Below, piece after piece: positions 33,601 through 45,600 of a stretch of DNA of 64,000 nucleotides. How positions within the stretch are numbered: position 1 is the first letter of the stretch; each line of letters starts with the position of its first letter. The stretch is from Pomphorhynchus laevis. Taxonomy: Eukaryota; Acanthocephala; Palaeacanthocephala; Echinorhynchida; Pomphorhynchidae. Position numbers and translations under genes: made by a program. The stretch lies in contig WNNJ02000464.1 of NCBI GenBank assembly GCA_012934845.2, positions 62,001 to 126,000 of the forward strand. The letters run 5' to 3'. The notes under the pieces are model-generated. The model was not told the origin of the DNA. It ran no database searches and was given only the letters and a program-made list of their open reading frames with translations.

Positions 33601-33735
33601 GGAGCAGTTAGGAGCAGAGCACGTTGTGCAAGGTTTCGAATTGCGCGCACATTTACAGCGAATACATTTGGCTGCACTCGTGTTGCAGTTGCAGCATTTT
33701 GATAGCGAAGAAGGTATTCCTCTAGGCATGTAGCG
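30635..33735 (-). mobile_element. RLE-type non-LTR retrotransposon, apparently complete
   Basis: One element about 3.1 kb long. The ORF fills nearly all of it. The 5' leader before the ATG is too short to delimit by eye, and the 3' UTR of about 70 bp ends in aataataata on the minus strand. The low AT content compared with its flanks marks it as a recent arrival. No flanking target duplication could be fixed. Confidence 0.75.
30706..33729 (-). CDS. RLE-type LINE polyprotein (zinc motif, RT, restriction-like endonuclease)
   Basis: 1007 aa with no stop. Residues 12-44 are cysteine-rich (KCCNCNTSAAKCIRCKCARN then CTTCSAPNCSRKN), a zinc-binding motif resembling CXC/CRC DNA-binding domains. RT: block 0 GGAGPSGLDARAWHRM (305-320), block 2 LIPLSKNPGVRPIGIGDVSR (360-379), motif A LLTIDADNAFNRVNR (430-444), motif B FTQGDVFSMAAF (485-496), motif C LWYADDGNLIG (517-527), motif D/E HLNPEKCKVYS (549-559). 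A GASSWL segment lies at 766. The C-terminus carries the restriction-like endonuclease: CKCRQINTVAHALSC (807-821), RHD (830-832), the paired acidic motif ARLDIA and TFFDICVFN (875-900), and KYHQQRKRSKY (916-926). Domain order is that of R2/CRE/NeSL-like LINEs, which often insert site-specifically. The exact clade is not recognised. Motif B has GDVFS where GDPLS is usual. Confidence 0.85.
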   Translation of the reverse strand: MPRGIPSSLSKCCNCNTSAAKCIRCKCARNSKPCTTCSAPNCSRKNPVLSTHASTNVQFTSHLRATSETQNVGTKSPQNILQTELEPITATISQLQSSSDTLSVESILHEVILWKPNLFRLPRCIGSKRFISELARIYELASTNDCSLSLAVVISQLILQRPAKANPKQLKQILDRRLDCWTSGDMQTLLNEARFLQSQSSHKLYDPLNNDILKTVQKLVLGGKMTAAVKLLESNDGTGHPLRIDEIIDGQTVRQILIDKHPMASAKSDDAILRRPIDDIPEFHPVAFDSIDFELIVANSKKVKGGAGPSGLDARAWHRMLVDFGAESKRLAESLASFARQLALNPISQESMTAFTASRLIPLSKNPGVRPIGIGDVSRRIISKSILKIISPQLQTICGNVQFCASQRAGTECVIHGIRDSLKRNPTFVLLTIDADNAFNRVNRMTALSNMPNICPALNTVLSNLYRKPTLLTIDSEFLLSAEGFTQGDVFSMAAFASATLPLLLRIKRTCPNIKQLWYADDGNLIGSPQDVIEAFKLLQSFGPSYGVHLNPEKCKVYSNGNDISTFQSLLDNAGVSIVEDGLPVLGVPIGSAEYIETFIRSSVSSLCTLVSQLKKVGELDTQVAYVCLIKSIQHKWTHTQRCYECPSAWFAPLTLKLKSTISHLFDIDISQDDILWRTCQLSFRNGGLCIRDPSTLPSNEYRSSTSVCEPSIQGYIGSVLNSMQETIIKNLRAAKASSEKLDQEDILSNASGILCTAIEHASTTGASSWLSGYPTFDRATRLSNIEFCDSISSRYGITPKSAPTQCKCRQINTVAHALSCPFGGLPSMRHDAVRDFIAYQLTETSYNVQVEPLLTPVPPNFDFRNGLTTKDRDARLDIACSGLYGDRSERTFFDICVFNAFAQSNSSKTPESCYKYHQQRKRSKYLERITEFERGSLVPAVFSFSGGSGENATQLLRRIASKLANKRASRYPDELTKLRTRLGLLLAKMTSRCIRGTRSAIGRPEF

Positions 33736-35470
33736 TCGATTTCAGAGCGTTGATACTGAGCACAGTGATTTGTAATTTATTAATCAATAGAAGCAGTAAA
33801 ATAACAAAAATGAATAATAAAATCAATTTTATTGATCAACAAATTCGATTACTTTCTAATTTGCATTTATTGATTTTATCTGAAATGGTTAAGCAACATA
33901 TCGAAAAAATGTTTAAATTGATTATAAGTTAAAAATTATTGCATTGTTTTTGTGAAAATTGTATTTCTTAATAATTGCATTTCTTAATTATTAATAACTT
34001 GGCTGAATAACTTTTTTATTTAAAAATACTTAAATGTTAAAATATTTTGCATCGTAATTTTGGAGAAATAGTGTAAAAGTTCACTTGACAATCGAAAAAT
34101 GAGCACTTCAATCCAGCAAGGCATGCTTTCCATCTTCTGATTTCGCAAAGATTGCATCCTACGCAAAAAAGAGTAATCTTGCGCTAATTGGGATTTCAAT
34201 TAGAGTACACATTATTTTTATTTAATGTCCATATATGTGGGACACTTCCATGCATTAAGAGTCATCACTGAAAAAATATGTCTAATCGCAATACTTTTTA
34301 TTTCATGATTTTTTATCACATGAGTGGCAATAGGAAAACAGTATTATTTTTAGATATAATAAATCATGTAGAACTTTCATTATATTTTAGATATTCTAAA
34401 ATTTATCGCCTACGTAGCTTTCAAAAGCTACTTAAAAGTCAATTGAAGTTGATGAAGGAATTAGTAATTAATTAAAGCGTATTACCATTTAGTAGCATAA
34501 AGGTTAAGATCCGTGTATATAAAAGACAAAATTTACTACTTAACTTTTTGATTTTATCTAGAAATCACAGACAACGGGTGAGCCGTTACTAAACCGATAT
34601 AGATTATCAAGCTGTATTGAGGTAAACGAGTATTACATCTAAGAATATATCTAAAATATATATAATATATAAACATATATATGTTTACTAAGAAATAGTC
34701 AAAATTCAAAGATATGTATATCAAATTAGGCATATAAGATATATAAATTGTGCACGTAACTCTGTACCTGCTTTGCCTTACACCAGTAATTCCCAAATTT
34801 TTATATAACGACACACTATTAAGCTCTTCAAATTTTTTGCTGCTCTACCATTTTGTTTTCGAAAAAAATTTTGCGTTAACATTTTGTATTCGAAAAATGA
34901 ATACATACCTTCATTTATAATTTCTTCGCGGCACTCCAGTTACAATATCACGGCACTTTAATATGCGACCACACAGTGTTCAAAAACCTTCCACTAATAC
35001 GTCTAAGCTACCATGCAGTGAGCAATCATAATAGTACTATTATAAGCGAAATAATTTATAATAATTAATTCATTTATCACAGATAGCCAAATATCGAATA
35101 TTAGGAATTTTTACTGATATTTTTTATTAATAAAAATTGTAATAATCTATCAAATCTTTTATTAATAAAAATTATAAATTTTACTTTTGATGACTCTATT
35201 CCTTATTCGGATACATCGTATATTATTTATTAGTCAATTCATGAAAAAATGATTTTTATTTTAAATTTTAATAATAATGTTATCATTATAATATTAATAT
35301 AAATTGTATAAAATGTTATATATTATTTTTTATTTAATTATTTATCTTTATTTTTAATTTATACATCGTATAAAATACGTAGACTCAGTTATCTGATCTG
35401 ATTTGTTCTACTTACAAGTTATTATTGACCTGTGGACTTTGTTTTCCCGGTAATATAAATACTGAAACAA
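33736..35470. other. AT-rich stretch without recognisable genes
   Basis: Only short chance frames. The part around 34,870-35,000 is slightly less AT-rich but has no readable motif. Confidence 0.4.
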
Positions 35471-36240
35471 TGTATAATTGATACGACATTATTATTTTCT
35501 GCTTATTTTCATGCATGTTTGATAATTTTTTCTTTTTCTTAAACATGAGAATTATAAATTTACAAAATATTATTGAATACAACTATTGATAAAGCTAGTA
35601 ATAACTGTCTTCATATGCGAAAACCTTTATTTTGATAAAGCTTTTATATTTAATAGAGTTGAATTGTAATTGTTTAAATGTAATAATGTAATATTATTTA
35701 AATGTAAAATTATGTACACAACATATGCATGTAGTGATTTAAATTAAGAAACAATTATTACAAGTCATTGTTCTATAATGGATAAAAAGTGTATAAAATT
35801 TTAATCAGATAATAAAACTATACCTATATTATATTGGAATCCAAAATTACATAAAGATCCAATAAAACCTAGGCTCATATGTAGTGATGTTAGTGTAAAT
35901 TAAAACCACTTTCTGTCTATATGAATAAAATACTTAAAGTAATTAAAGCACACTTTAAGAAATATTATAAGGTAATCGAAATTAATACTGGTATAAAACA
36001 CTATTTCAGTATTAATTCTACAAAATAATTTGTAGAACAGGCAAAAGGAATAAATTCTCAAAATATAAATACGTACGATTTTAGTATTTTTTAAATATAA
36101 ACACAACATATGAATGTAGTGATTTTTATTTAGAAACAATTATTACAATTCATTGTTCTACAATGGATAAAAAGGGTATAAAGGTTGAGTCAGATAACTC
36201 AACCTTTGTTAGTAAAATAGTTCAACCTTTGGTTAGTCAG
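35471..36240 (+). mobile_element. PLE family A fragments, RT N-terminal region
   Basis: The plus-strand sequence from about 35,735 matches 43,505-43,850 of the intact copy (attataccaatgg-type DKK start, [59 protein letters not shown]). A second short partial copy of the start follows at 36,105-36,200. The flanks at 35,540-35,640 match the 19,380-19,440 part. The frame is interrupted and the palm is missing. Confidence 0.7.
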
Positions 36241-36329
36241 ATTAAACATAAAAATTAATATTAATATAAATTGTATAAAATCATATAATTATTTATCATT
36301 TATAATTGATTATCCTAATTTAATTGTAC

Positions 36330-36720
36330 AGTCATTGTTGCAATTAAAATTTTTGATTACACTGCACTTTGCTTGAATAATTTATAGCCAACAGCAGTAC
36401 GCTACCTTTTAGTATTGGTTGACTTCATCAGCTACCGATCTAATACCTACGTTTCACGTTTCGGTTATTTTAATGCTTGCTGACGATTACTCGACTCTTC
36501 TGATTTAATTTGCATTCAGTTTTAATTTTCTTTTATTAAAACTAAATGCCAAAAAAAACAGACGAGTCGGGTGATCATCAGCCAGCGTTAAAATGACCGA
36601 AACGTGAAATGTAGGAATTGGATCAGTTGCTGATGAGGTCAACAATACTGAAATGTAGCGTACTTATGTTGGCTTAAAGGATTGAAGCAATGTACAATCC
36701 CATCAAAAATTTCATTTATT
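36330..36720. mobile_element. Foldback element, family F2, copy 1
   Basis: Inverted arms: 36,360-36,510 and 36,555-36,690 share, in opposite orientation, the sequences agccaacagcagtacgctac, ttggttgac, atcagctac, tacgtttcacgtttcggt and gctgacgat. Each arm carries a hammerhead-like core set reading outward-in. No protein is encoded. A copy in the same arrangement lies at 55,634-55,980 and a single arm at 56,035-56,190. Confidence 0.7.
36595..36668 (+). ncRNA. Permuted hammerhead-like motif, family F2 (right arm)
   Basis: GACC (36,595-36,598), GAAA (36,599-36,602), ACGU, CAGUUG, CUGAUGA (36,630-36,636), GGUC (36,637-36,640), GCGU (36,658-36,661), A, CUUAUG. Stem II GACC/GGUC is perfect and stem III ACGU/GCGU pairs. 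Stem I is poor in this copy but perfect in sister arms (CAGUAG or CGGUAG with CUGCUG). The left arm (minus strand, 36,393-36,470) has perfect stem I and III but one changed base in stem II. Confidence 0.5.
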
Positions 36721-39400
36721 TATCTTATTTTTAATTTATATATAGTATATAATACGTAGGCTTAGCTAGTATATGTGATTTATTATGATTAGAATGTAAT
36801 TTATAAAGTGTACTAAATGATGCGAAACTATTATTTAAAAACAACTAAATATTAACTAACCATTATTGAAAACCAATTTATATTTTTAATTCGGTTCAAA
36901 TCAAAAACGCGATTTATACTTTATATCGGCAATCTTAGGAATTAAATTGCATTTTTGTGAATATAAATTAGAATAATAGAGCTAGGGAGCCGACTACGTC
37001 GCTGTTGTTTACAGTGAAAACTGATAGCAAATATTTTACAGCATTAATTAAAGGTTTACGATGATCGAAAGTATTTTAAAGTGATTGTATTACATTTTAA
37101 TATTTATATTTAATTAACACGCGATGTGATTTACAGCACTTGAATTGCTCTATGCCACGATTCGATATTTATATGACCTAATTACCATTCTTAATTTGGA
37201 AAAAAAAGAATTATTAATAAAATTTAATAATAAATTTTATCGTTATATAAATATTAATTGTATAAAATCTTATATAATTATTTATTATTTAAAATTATTT
37301 ATGCTTATTTTTAATTTATAAATAATATAAAATACGTAGATTCAGTTATCTTATCTGATTCATATTCTAGAGAATATACGTTTATATTTATCTAAAAACA
37401 CGATTACCATCACATACTCAGTAAATCCGAGTTACTCGGTACTATCCGAGATTACCGTCTTTCTGAGTAAGACTGTTTAATGACATATTGTTAAGAAACG
37501 AAATAGATAAATAACGAGAAATGTCGAAATAGAAATTTAGTTACAATAAAATAAATGATTTATAAATGATAAATGATTTCAGAGTAAGACTGTTTAATGA
37601 CTTATTGTTAAGAAACGAAATAGATAAATAACAAGAAATGTCGAAATATAAATTTAGTTACATAAATAAATCAACCAAATTTCTAAATTGGGAGTATAAT
37701 TAATGTCATGTCTTACTTAATATTATAGTTTTTGTACAATTATATCCGGTTTTAAAATACTTCAAATAATAGAATATTGAGCTTTTTAACCAATTTAAAC
37801 ATTTAAAATCGACTGTAATATTTGATGATGTAATGTTTGAAATTACTTGACAAATTCTTTAAAACAATATAATATATTAAATTTATTAAATATTAAATAT
37901 TAATATTATATATATCTAATATATACAATATAATATTAAATAATAATATTTATTATTTAATTATTTTATTTTTATTACTCAGCTAGCCGATCTGATTTAT
38001 CTTTTTCTATTTCAATGTGGATAATTTATCCGAATAAAAAGTAGTACACGGTCGTTAATTTATTCCAAAACTAAATTACTTATCAATTGGGATATTATTT
38101 CTCTATTGATTATTAAATAAGCAATTGGAAATAATCTGCATATGTTATTAAGAATGCATTTAAATACAGAATTAATCAGTTTTTTTTGGAATAAGTAAAC
38201 TATTTTTTTAATTACTCTACACTTTATTTTTAAATCGAATATATTTATAGTCTTGCTATGCTAATCAATGTTATTATCTATCACTGAAAAATTAACTGGC
38301 ATTCTGCGATTATTTCACAACAAGTTAGGAAATTTATTAATTATCGCGTAGTTTTTATAGTTAGTGATAATTTGTCGACGACTGCTTTGATAAGTTAATA
38401 ACATCATTTTTATGTAAAATTAAGATGTTAAACAGTTTTTTAAAAGCGATCGTTCTGTAGCTTTAACTTTATGACAAATGCATAATAATTATTTTTTAAC
38501 TTACATTGCAAATAAAATTTGGAAATTTGGAGAGTGTATTTTTGGCTAACACCCTCGCAGATTAATCATCTCGTATAGGCGTTAGAGCACCGAAATGTAA
38601 ATTATTGACAGCATCAAAAATGCACACAAATTAATGATATTGTCGTCGTGATGTGTCCCAAAAGATACTTTGTGTTAAAGCAGCAAATATAAGCTATTTC
38701 AAAGAAAAACAGCAACAACATTTTTAAGCTGTTTCCTATATATTTTAGATAAAAATAGGGGTTAAAAATCGAATACGAAATTCAAACCAAAGTATCCACT
38801 TTATACTTCATATTTAAGCTTCACAGTTTGTGGTTTTCGGGTACGATAAGCATAATTTTCATAATATTGCATTCTTCGTATTACACATTCTTTATTGAGA
38901 AAAAAGATGCTTTTGTTTGCAATTTCGTATCTGGCTATTTGGACAACCGTTTGACACTGTATGTAGTTAAACTAAATCGGCACAAAAACGACATATAACC
39001 GAAATGCCTAAGTATAGATGCCGTTCGATTTTTAAATGTTTTATATACAATCAACGTTTTCTTCTGATTTTTTGTTTAGTTTTTTTTGGTATACAAATAT
39101 TTAATTAACCTCAAAGAAGGCCTGAAGAAACGCTTTTAGATATTTTGTTAAAAAACAATACACAAAGCAAATTTTTGTATTAACTGCAGTTTATTAATTG
39201 CTACCACTAAATTCTTGCTGTGGAAACTATATATTTAGTTGGGTTTGCGTTTGCATGAACGTATGCTCATTTCTTGTAAATACCAAGTCGATTCAGAAAT
39301 AAAATAAAGCTGTTAGTAAAGCTGTTTCAGCAATTACTCTAATAGCTGTAAAGCAAATATGTTGTTTGTTTTGCCAATCATTTTAAATTGAAATCGTATA
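36721..39400. other. AT-rich region upstream of the Go-alpha gene, with a duplication
   Basis: A segment of about 80 bp (agtaagactgtttaatgaca and following) occurs at 37,467 and again at about 37,583. A dispersed motif, ACGTAGAYTCAGTTATCTKA, occurs at about 37,335. No other gene is seen. The promoter and 5' UTR of the Go-alpha gene should lie towards the end of this stretch, but no element can be singled out. Confidence 0.4.
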
Positions 39401-39504
39401 TAAATTATACTTAACTCCTATTTTAATATTAAATGTTATCTATTGCATTTAGAGATCAATCTAAATTAGAAAACAAGCTTCAATTTCGTTTTAATTTTGC
39501 AAAA

Positions 39505-39631
39505 ATGGGTCGGTGTGCGTCTCGTGTTAGCTCTGAGGAACGCGTGGCCATGGAAAGAAGCAAGCAACTTGATAGACAATTAAAAGAAGACGCGGAGAAA
39601 GCAGCCAAGGATGTTAAACTGCTTTTACTTG
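39505..39631 (+). CDS. Go-alpha exon 1
   Basis: Encodes residues 1-42 and the first base of codon 43. The ATG at 39,505 (aaaaATGggt) gives the N-terminal Met-Gly needed for myristoylation. An in-frame upstream ATG at 39,433 would bury this Gly and is not chosen. Ends LLLL before gtataa. Confidence 0.9.
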
Positions 39632-42600
39632 GTATAACTTTGCATTTTATAACTTTTTAATGTATTTAAACGTTTAATTTCAAATCAATTCTAATTTCTA
39701 ACTTTTAATTGAATATTAAACAATAAAACAGAAAAGTGATTTTACTACTTTTAAAACAAAGTATAATTTAGCGTATAATTTATGCGTCCGCTCAAGTCAA
39801 ACAAATTTTAATTTATCATCTATTTTTTCGTATCTGAAGTCAAATAGATACGAATTTGGTGGTATTCATTGCACCTAACTATCTAATGAGAGAAATAGAG
39901 AGAATAAGGCGTATTATCTCAAAGATGGCATATCATTTTACTATGAACAAATGGTACGTAGAAGCAAATCATGAATTTGTCCAATTTGCATTTTGTCAGT
40001 TAGCGATCTACCTTAAAATGAAAATAATAATTATATTTATTTTTATTTTAATAATTTTTTTAAAATTTGATTATAAAGTTGTTTTGTTCTTTTTGCAATA
40101 AATCGATAGACTTTGGCAATTAAGCATTCCTATGAACGCATACCTATGCGTCAATCAGATAATTCTAGCGAGTATATTAAAATGAAAATAATAATATTTT
40201 TTTATTTTAAGTTTAAAAATTAACATACTAATGGTTAGTATAGTTTGTGATATTTCAGTATCGTTAAGTTGGAAGGTTTCCGTTTCGAGCGACCTTTAAC
40301 AGGCACGTAGCATTTCCCCGCTGCACTGCACAGCTTAAACGCTGCAAGAGGAAATTGACAGCTCTTCGATTATCTGTTGCCACCACCAACATATTGCCCA
40401 GTTTTGTCAAAAATTCGAAGTTATCGGCCCGGCAGCACCAATTGTGTCGATCGCCAACGGCACAAATTTATATTGCGATTCGTCAATACATGTATATTTG
40501 GCCTTCTTTCGATCCTCTGCCAATCTAGCAACCTCCCCGGCCCCAGAGACCGCACTAGGCAAATGACTGGCAGCAAGAATTTGGGACACGTGAAGTCCCA
40601 TACTAGCAGACGTCCCCTTTCCCATGGGACTAGTGAAGCACCGTCCGGTCTCTTTCCGTCGTTTCTGCAGAGCCCGATTGGTTCAAGGCGGGACGGGACA
40701 CCGGCTGTGGCAAGGGCGCTACGGATAAGTGTTATTTTAATAGTTGTTTTTATTTTAATAATTTTATTAAAATTTGATTTTATAACGTTGTTTTGTTCTA
40801 TTTGCAATAAATCGATAGACTTTGATAATTAAGCATTCCTATGAACGCATTCATATGCGTCAATCAGATAATTCTAGCGAGAATATATACGGTTCTATTT
40901 ATATTCGGTATATAAATAGAATTTGCGATGGCTATATGATTCAGTTTTATACGACTGATAGATTTAGCTTTATTCAACTTAAGATCATTAAAGCAAATAA
41001 TTGTGTTTTTTATGTTATTATAACGCTTAAATAATTAACGTATTCCTCATGCATAACATAATTTATATTATTTACATTTTAATGTTTTAATAAAGTGTAT
41101 ATTCTTCATTCTATATTACAAATATAGAAATATTAATATTAATATAAATATTTAATATAGGAATATAACAAATATTTTTTAGCATATAGAATCTAATACT
41201 ACAATAAATATTTTTATTGCAACAAACTTTTTTCTTCAAATTTTAAAATTATGAAATTAAAAATAAAAAATTGTAAAAAATGGAATGTAAAAAATGCTTT
41301 CCAAAACTTTTTTAATTTTATTACTAATTTTCAACAGTTTAATTTATTTTTGTATAAAAAATGTGTGATTTAATAATTCTAAATTGCTAATCTTACTTGA
41401 TCTAAGGTTTTTGCTTTGTAAATACTAAAATATTAAAATTTATTCTTGTATATTCATTTTTGTAAATATTAAAATAGACTTTTGTATAAGAAAAGACTGT
41501 TATTAAATACTTCTAAATTGCTAATCTTACTTTATCGAGTGTATTTGCTTTGTAAATGCCATAGAATTATAAATTACAACCAAATACTTGAGTGGATAAT
41601 AATTATTATTATCAAAATAAATGTTTGAATTAGCTCTAAATTCACTACATAGGAGCTGGTGAATCTGGTAAGAGCACTATTCTCAAACAAATGAAAATTA
41701 TTCATATGGATGGTTATAGTAAAGATGATTTCGAGCAATATCGGGAAGTTGTTTATTCAAATACGATACAGAGTCTGTCTACAATAATCAGAGCTATGGA
41801 AAATTTAGGAATTCAATTTGGGAATGCTGAACGTGCAAAAGACTCAAGCATGGGTAAATATAATTATTCTAGAAATATTATTTAGCATGTACTTTTTTAC
41901 ATTTATTTACCTAAGATTTTTATTTTTGATATTCGATTTTGAAATAAAAATCGATTTTTTTGTTGCAATTTTCGCTTTGATTGTTTTTTCGAGAATATCT
42001 ATTGAATATCAATTTAAATAATATATATTGATTAATATTAATCTTTATATTAACAAAATATATATTGAATTTATGACAACGAGATATCGTTACTTGCAGC
42101 ATTCAATATTTTTATATATGCCAGTCGATGTTGATAATATTAGTATAATTCAAAACTTGATGCCAGCCTATATCAAAACTTTGTGCTTATTTAAAAACTC
42201 TTTGTTCTTAATACAAAGCTTAAAATACAAAGTTGAAATCACAAATAAAGCTGTTTATCTGCTTATTTTCAAAACCAGCTGAAAATGAATAAACTAATTA
42301 TTTAAATAAATTAAATAATTATTAAAGTAATTATTCATATAAAGGATAATATTCAGAATTTTTATATTAAATTAATAATAATTAATTATAATTAATTTAA
42401 TTATAATTAATTAAATGCTGAGTAAACACCCAAATTAAGGTAATTATTTTACATGTTACTTAATTAGTTAACTCAAATAAATTATAGCAAAGGAGTATAT
42501 TGAAAGCGACGATATATTTTCTTACGCAATACTTTTATATTTCATAATACTAGTTTAAATTTTCCATGTATTTTATCAGAAATCTGATAGAATTACATTC

Positions 42601-45600
42601 GAAGGAAAATAAACATTTGGTTCACTGGCCAAATCCATCGATAAAAAGCTTAGGACAGTATTTTCTTTGAATTTCGACGACGCCATCGTCCAAATCAAAA
42701 ACAATTTTTTTAAATTGAGACAGTTTATTAAAATAACATTTCCTGGGAGAATTTGAGTGAAAAATAAGATTTCATTTAAAATTGGACTTCAATTCAAGTG
42801 TGTTTTTAATGACGTTGCTAGTTTCTTTTCGTGCGTTAAGAACGGAATTTTTAGAATCCAATTGTCATTATTGACTTCCATTGGCACGCGTTGGCAAGTA
42901 TATGCATCGATTCTTTTATTAGGTGTTGGCTAAGTAGGGAAACTCTCGCTATAACTCCAGCGGCATCGAAATTAATTGAATGATCTTTGTATATCATATG
43001 ATTTAGCAGGGCTGACGAGTGCTCTCCTCTCTTAATTCTTGACTTATGTTGGTATATTCGTTTACTTAGACATTGTTTTGTCTGTCCGATGTAAGATGAT
43101 GGACAATCCTTGCAAGGAATTTCATATACCACATTTCAATTTGTTTGACGGGGTTTCCGTTTAAATATCCCAGCTAGAGTCGTCCCTTTCTTCAAATAAG
43201 GCATTACTCGCTTTTTTCCTGCTGTCCGATTTTTTGATAGAAGCATCTATGATCATCGACGTTCGCTATTATCGTTTGAACAAAGAGTCTGTTTGATTTA
43301 TTTTTATCGTGCAATGCATGCGATAAGAGTGATTGTTTCCAGGCCTGTCTAATTCTTTTTGGAGGATATCCATATTGTATCAGTTTGTTCTAAATTACCT
43401 GCGTTTCGAAATCGATGTCATCTTGATGGGAACAAATTGGATTTACTCTATGAAACAGAGTTCTTGCAGCTGAAATTTTATGATTTTGCATTGAGTAAGT
43501 TTTCCAAATAAGTTTTAGAAACAATTATTACAAGTCACTGTTCTATAATGGATAAAAAGGGTATAAAGGTTGAATTAGATAATAAAACTATACCTATATT
43601 ATATTGGAATCCAAAATTACATAAAAATCCAATAAAACCTAGGTTCATATGTAGTGCGTTTAAATGTACATTAAAACCACTTTCTGTCTATATGAATAAA
43701 ATACTTAAAGTAATTAAAGCACATTTTAAAAAATATTGCAAGGTAATCGAAATTAATACTGGTATAAAACACTATTTCAGTATTAATTCTACAAAAGAAT
43801 TTTTAGAACAGACAAAAGGAATAAATTTTCAAAATATAAATACATACGATTTTAGTACGCTTTATAAAAATCTAGATTTAGTAGATATTAAAGAAGCGTT
43901 AGTAAAATTAATAAATCCTTTTTTGGAAAAAGATATACATATATATGTTATAATAATTATAACGCCTATCTAACAAAAATTAAACCATCAAGTAAATATA
44001 AATATATGGATAAAATTGAATTAATAGAATCCTTAAATATTTTGATAAATCAAAATTATTTAAAAGTAGGGACATCTATATTTAGACAAGTAAAAGGTGT
44101 TCCAATGGGTGGTAATAGTAGCCCAATTATAGCTGATTTGTTTTTAAGCTTTATAGAATATGAATTTGTTCATAACTGTGTAAAAACTAAATCTAAACAA
44201 TATAAATATATGAAATATATGTTTCGATACATTGATGATATATGTGTATTTAATTCTAATAATTTTTATTCAATTAGTGAGCACATTTATCCAGAAAGCC
44301 TTATTCTTAACAAAACCAATATTAATGATAAAGAAGGTGTATATCTAGATATGAACATTAAATTAACATTAACTAAAACTACTATTAATTTATATCGTAA
44401 AGATGACATATTTAAATTTACAAGAAACATATTTTTGCATGAGCATTCATGCATACCATATAATATAAAATATAATACATTAAATAATGAAATTTTAAGA
44501 ATTGCAACAATATGTAATGATATTGGCTTTCTTCAAAATCATTTAAATAATTTAATAGATACATATTTTAAACTAGGTTACTATAAAAATAACATCAAGC
44601 AGAAAATAGTAAAATATATAAATCAACACAATAATATAAAGAATAAATTTAAACTCTTAAGTGGCAAATTTTTATGGATGGATAATAAATAATATACTTT
44701 GCATTAGAATAAGATACTAGATAGTTATTTCAGAGGAAATACATCATTAGCATGTATTTGGCCCCGCTGCTATGTTGGGTAGAGGAGTTAGGGGCCGAAA
44801 CCTGATAGCATAGCAGTTCCTCCTGATGACCTCTAATTCTTATTCTGATACAACGTCTGTTATTTATTAGTCAATTCATAAAAATGACGTTTATTTTAAA
44901 TTTTATTTTTTATTTTTTATTTTTATTTTTAACTTGATTTAAATTATAGAAAATCTAAAAACAATTATTAATTTTATTATTTAATTATTAAATTTTGATT
45001 TAGCATTATTATGTTTTGTTTATTTTATAATTATATAACAATACGTAGACTCAGTTAGCTGATCTAATTGATATTCCAATGAATGTCAGATTTTCGATAA
45101 ATTGTACTCGTTATTTTGGACTCGTCTAACTCGACTAGAACATCCAGAAAAAGAGTAATACCGTTCCCATCGACCTAGCTTACATTCCATTGAATGGCAG
45201 GATTAACGTCGTTTAGAACATTTTCTATATTCAAGTTTGGCGGATCTTTTGATAAAATACAGAAGACATCGTCTACGAAACTCCACCATTTCGTACTTTG
45301 AGGGATTACCTCATGTATTTTATTTTTCCAGTTTTGATAGAAATGTCCGCCAAAATAGGACCTAGAGGAGAACCCATTATCACTTCGTCAATTTAATCAT
45401 AAAATTTACCTTCGAATAAGAATGTAAATTTTGATGTACACCATTTCATTAACTCGTTCCACGCTTGTGTGGGTAGTTTTGGATTGTCACGTGTTTTTTC
45501 CAAACATTCTGCAGCTATAGAAATTGATGGTTCAAACGGAATTTTTGTGAACAATGAGACAGCATCAGCTGTGAAAACGTGGCATTTTTCACCATTAGAC

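Larger units (their letters stand above)
39632..41652 (+). other. Go-alpha intron 1
   Basis: Holds the GC-rich RLE-type nuclease fragment at 40,390-40,735 between two direct repeats, then AT-rich sequence with no gene to the acceptor at 41,651-41,652. Confidence 0.8.
43496..44885 (+). mobile_element. PLE family A, best copy, inserted into PLE D
   Basis: It interrupts PLE D between its palm and thumb. It includes two RT frames and the terminal block 44,693-44,885 (CCGAAAC near 44,800, CTGATGA near 44,833, tail attagtcaattcat). The terminal block has inverted pairs ggcccc/ggggcc and gctgctatg/catagcag. There is no GIY-YIG domain. Other copies lie at 28-1165, 1320-1800, 15,740-19,640, 29,778-30,250 and 35,471-36,240, making it the most abundant family in the window. 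Confidence 0.8.

Noticed and set aside
39433-39504. Upstream in-frame ATG for Go-alpha
   Set aside because: It would place the myristoylated Gly 25 residues inside the protein; family N-termini start MG.
44700-44880. Permuted hammerhead in the family A terminal block
   Set aside because: CCGAAAC, CTGATGA and AACGTC occur in the right order, but the flanks do not pair as stems I, II and III in this or the sister copies at 28-235 and 29,778-29,960. Other inverted pairs (ggcccc/ggggcc, gctgctatg/catagcag) dominate.
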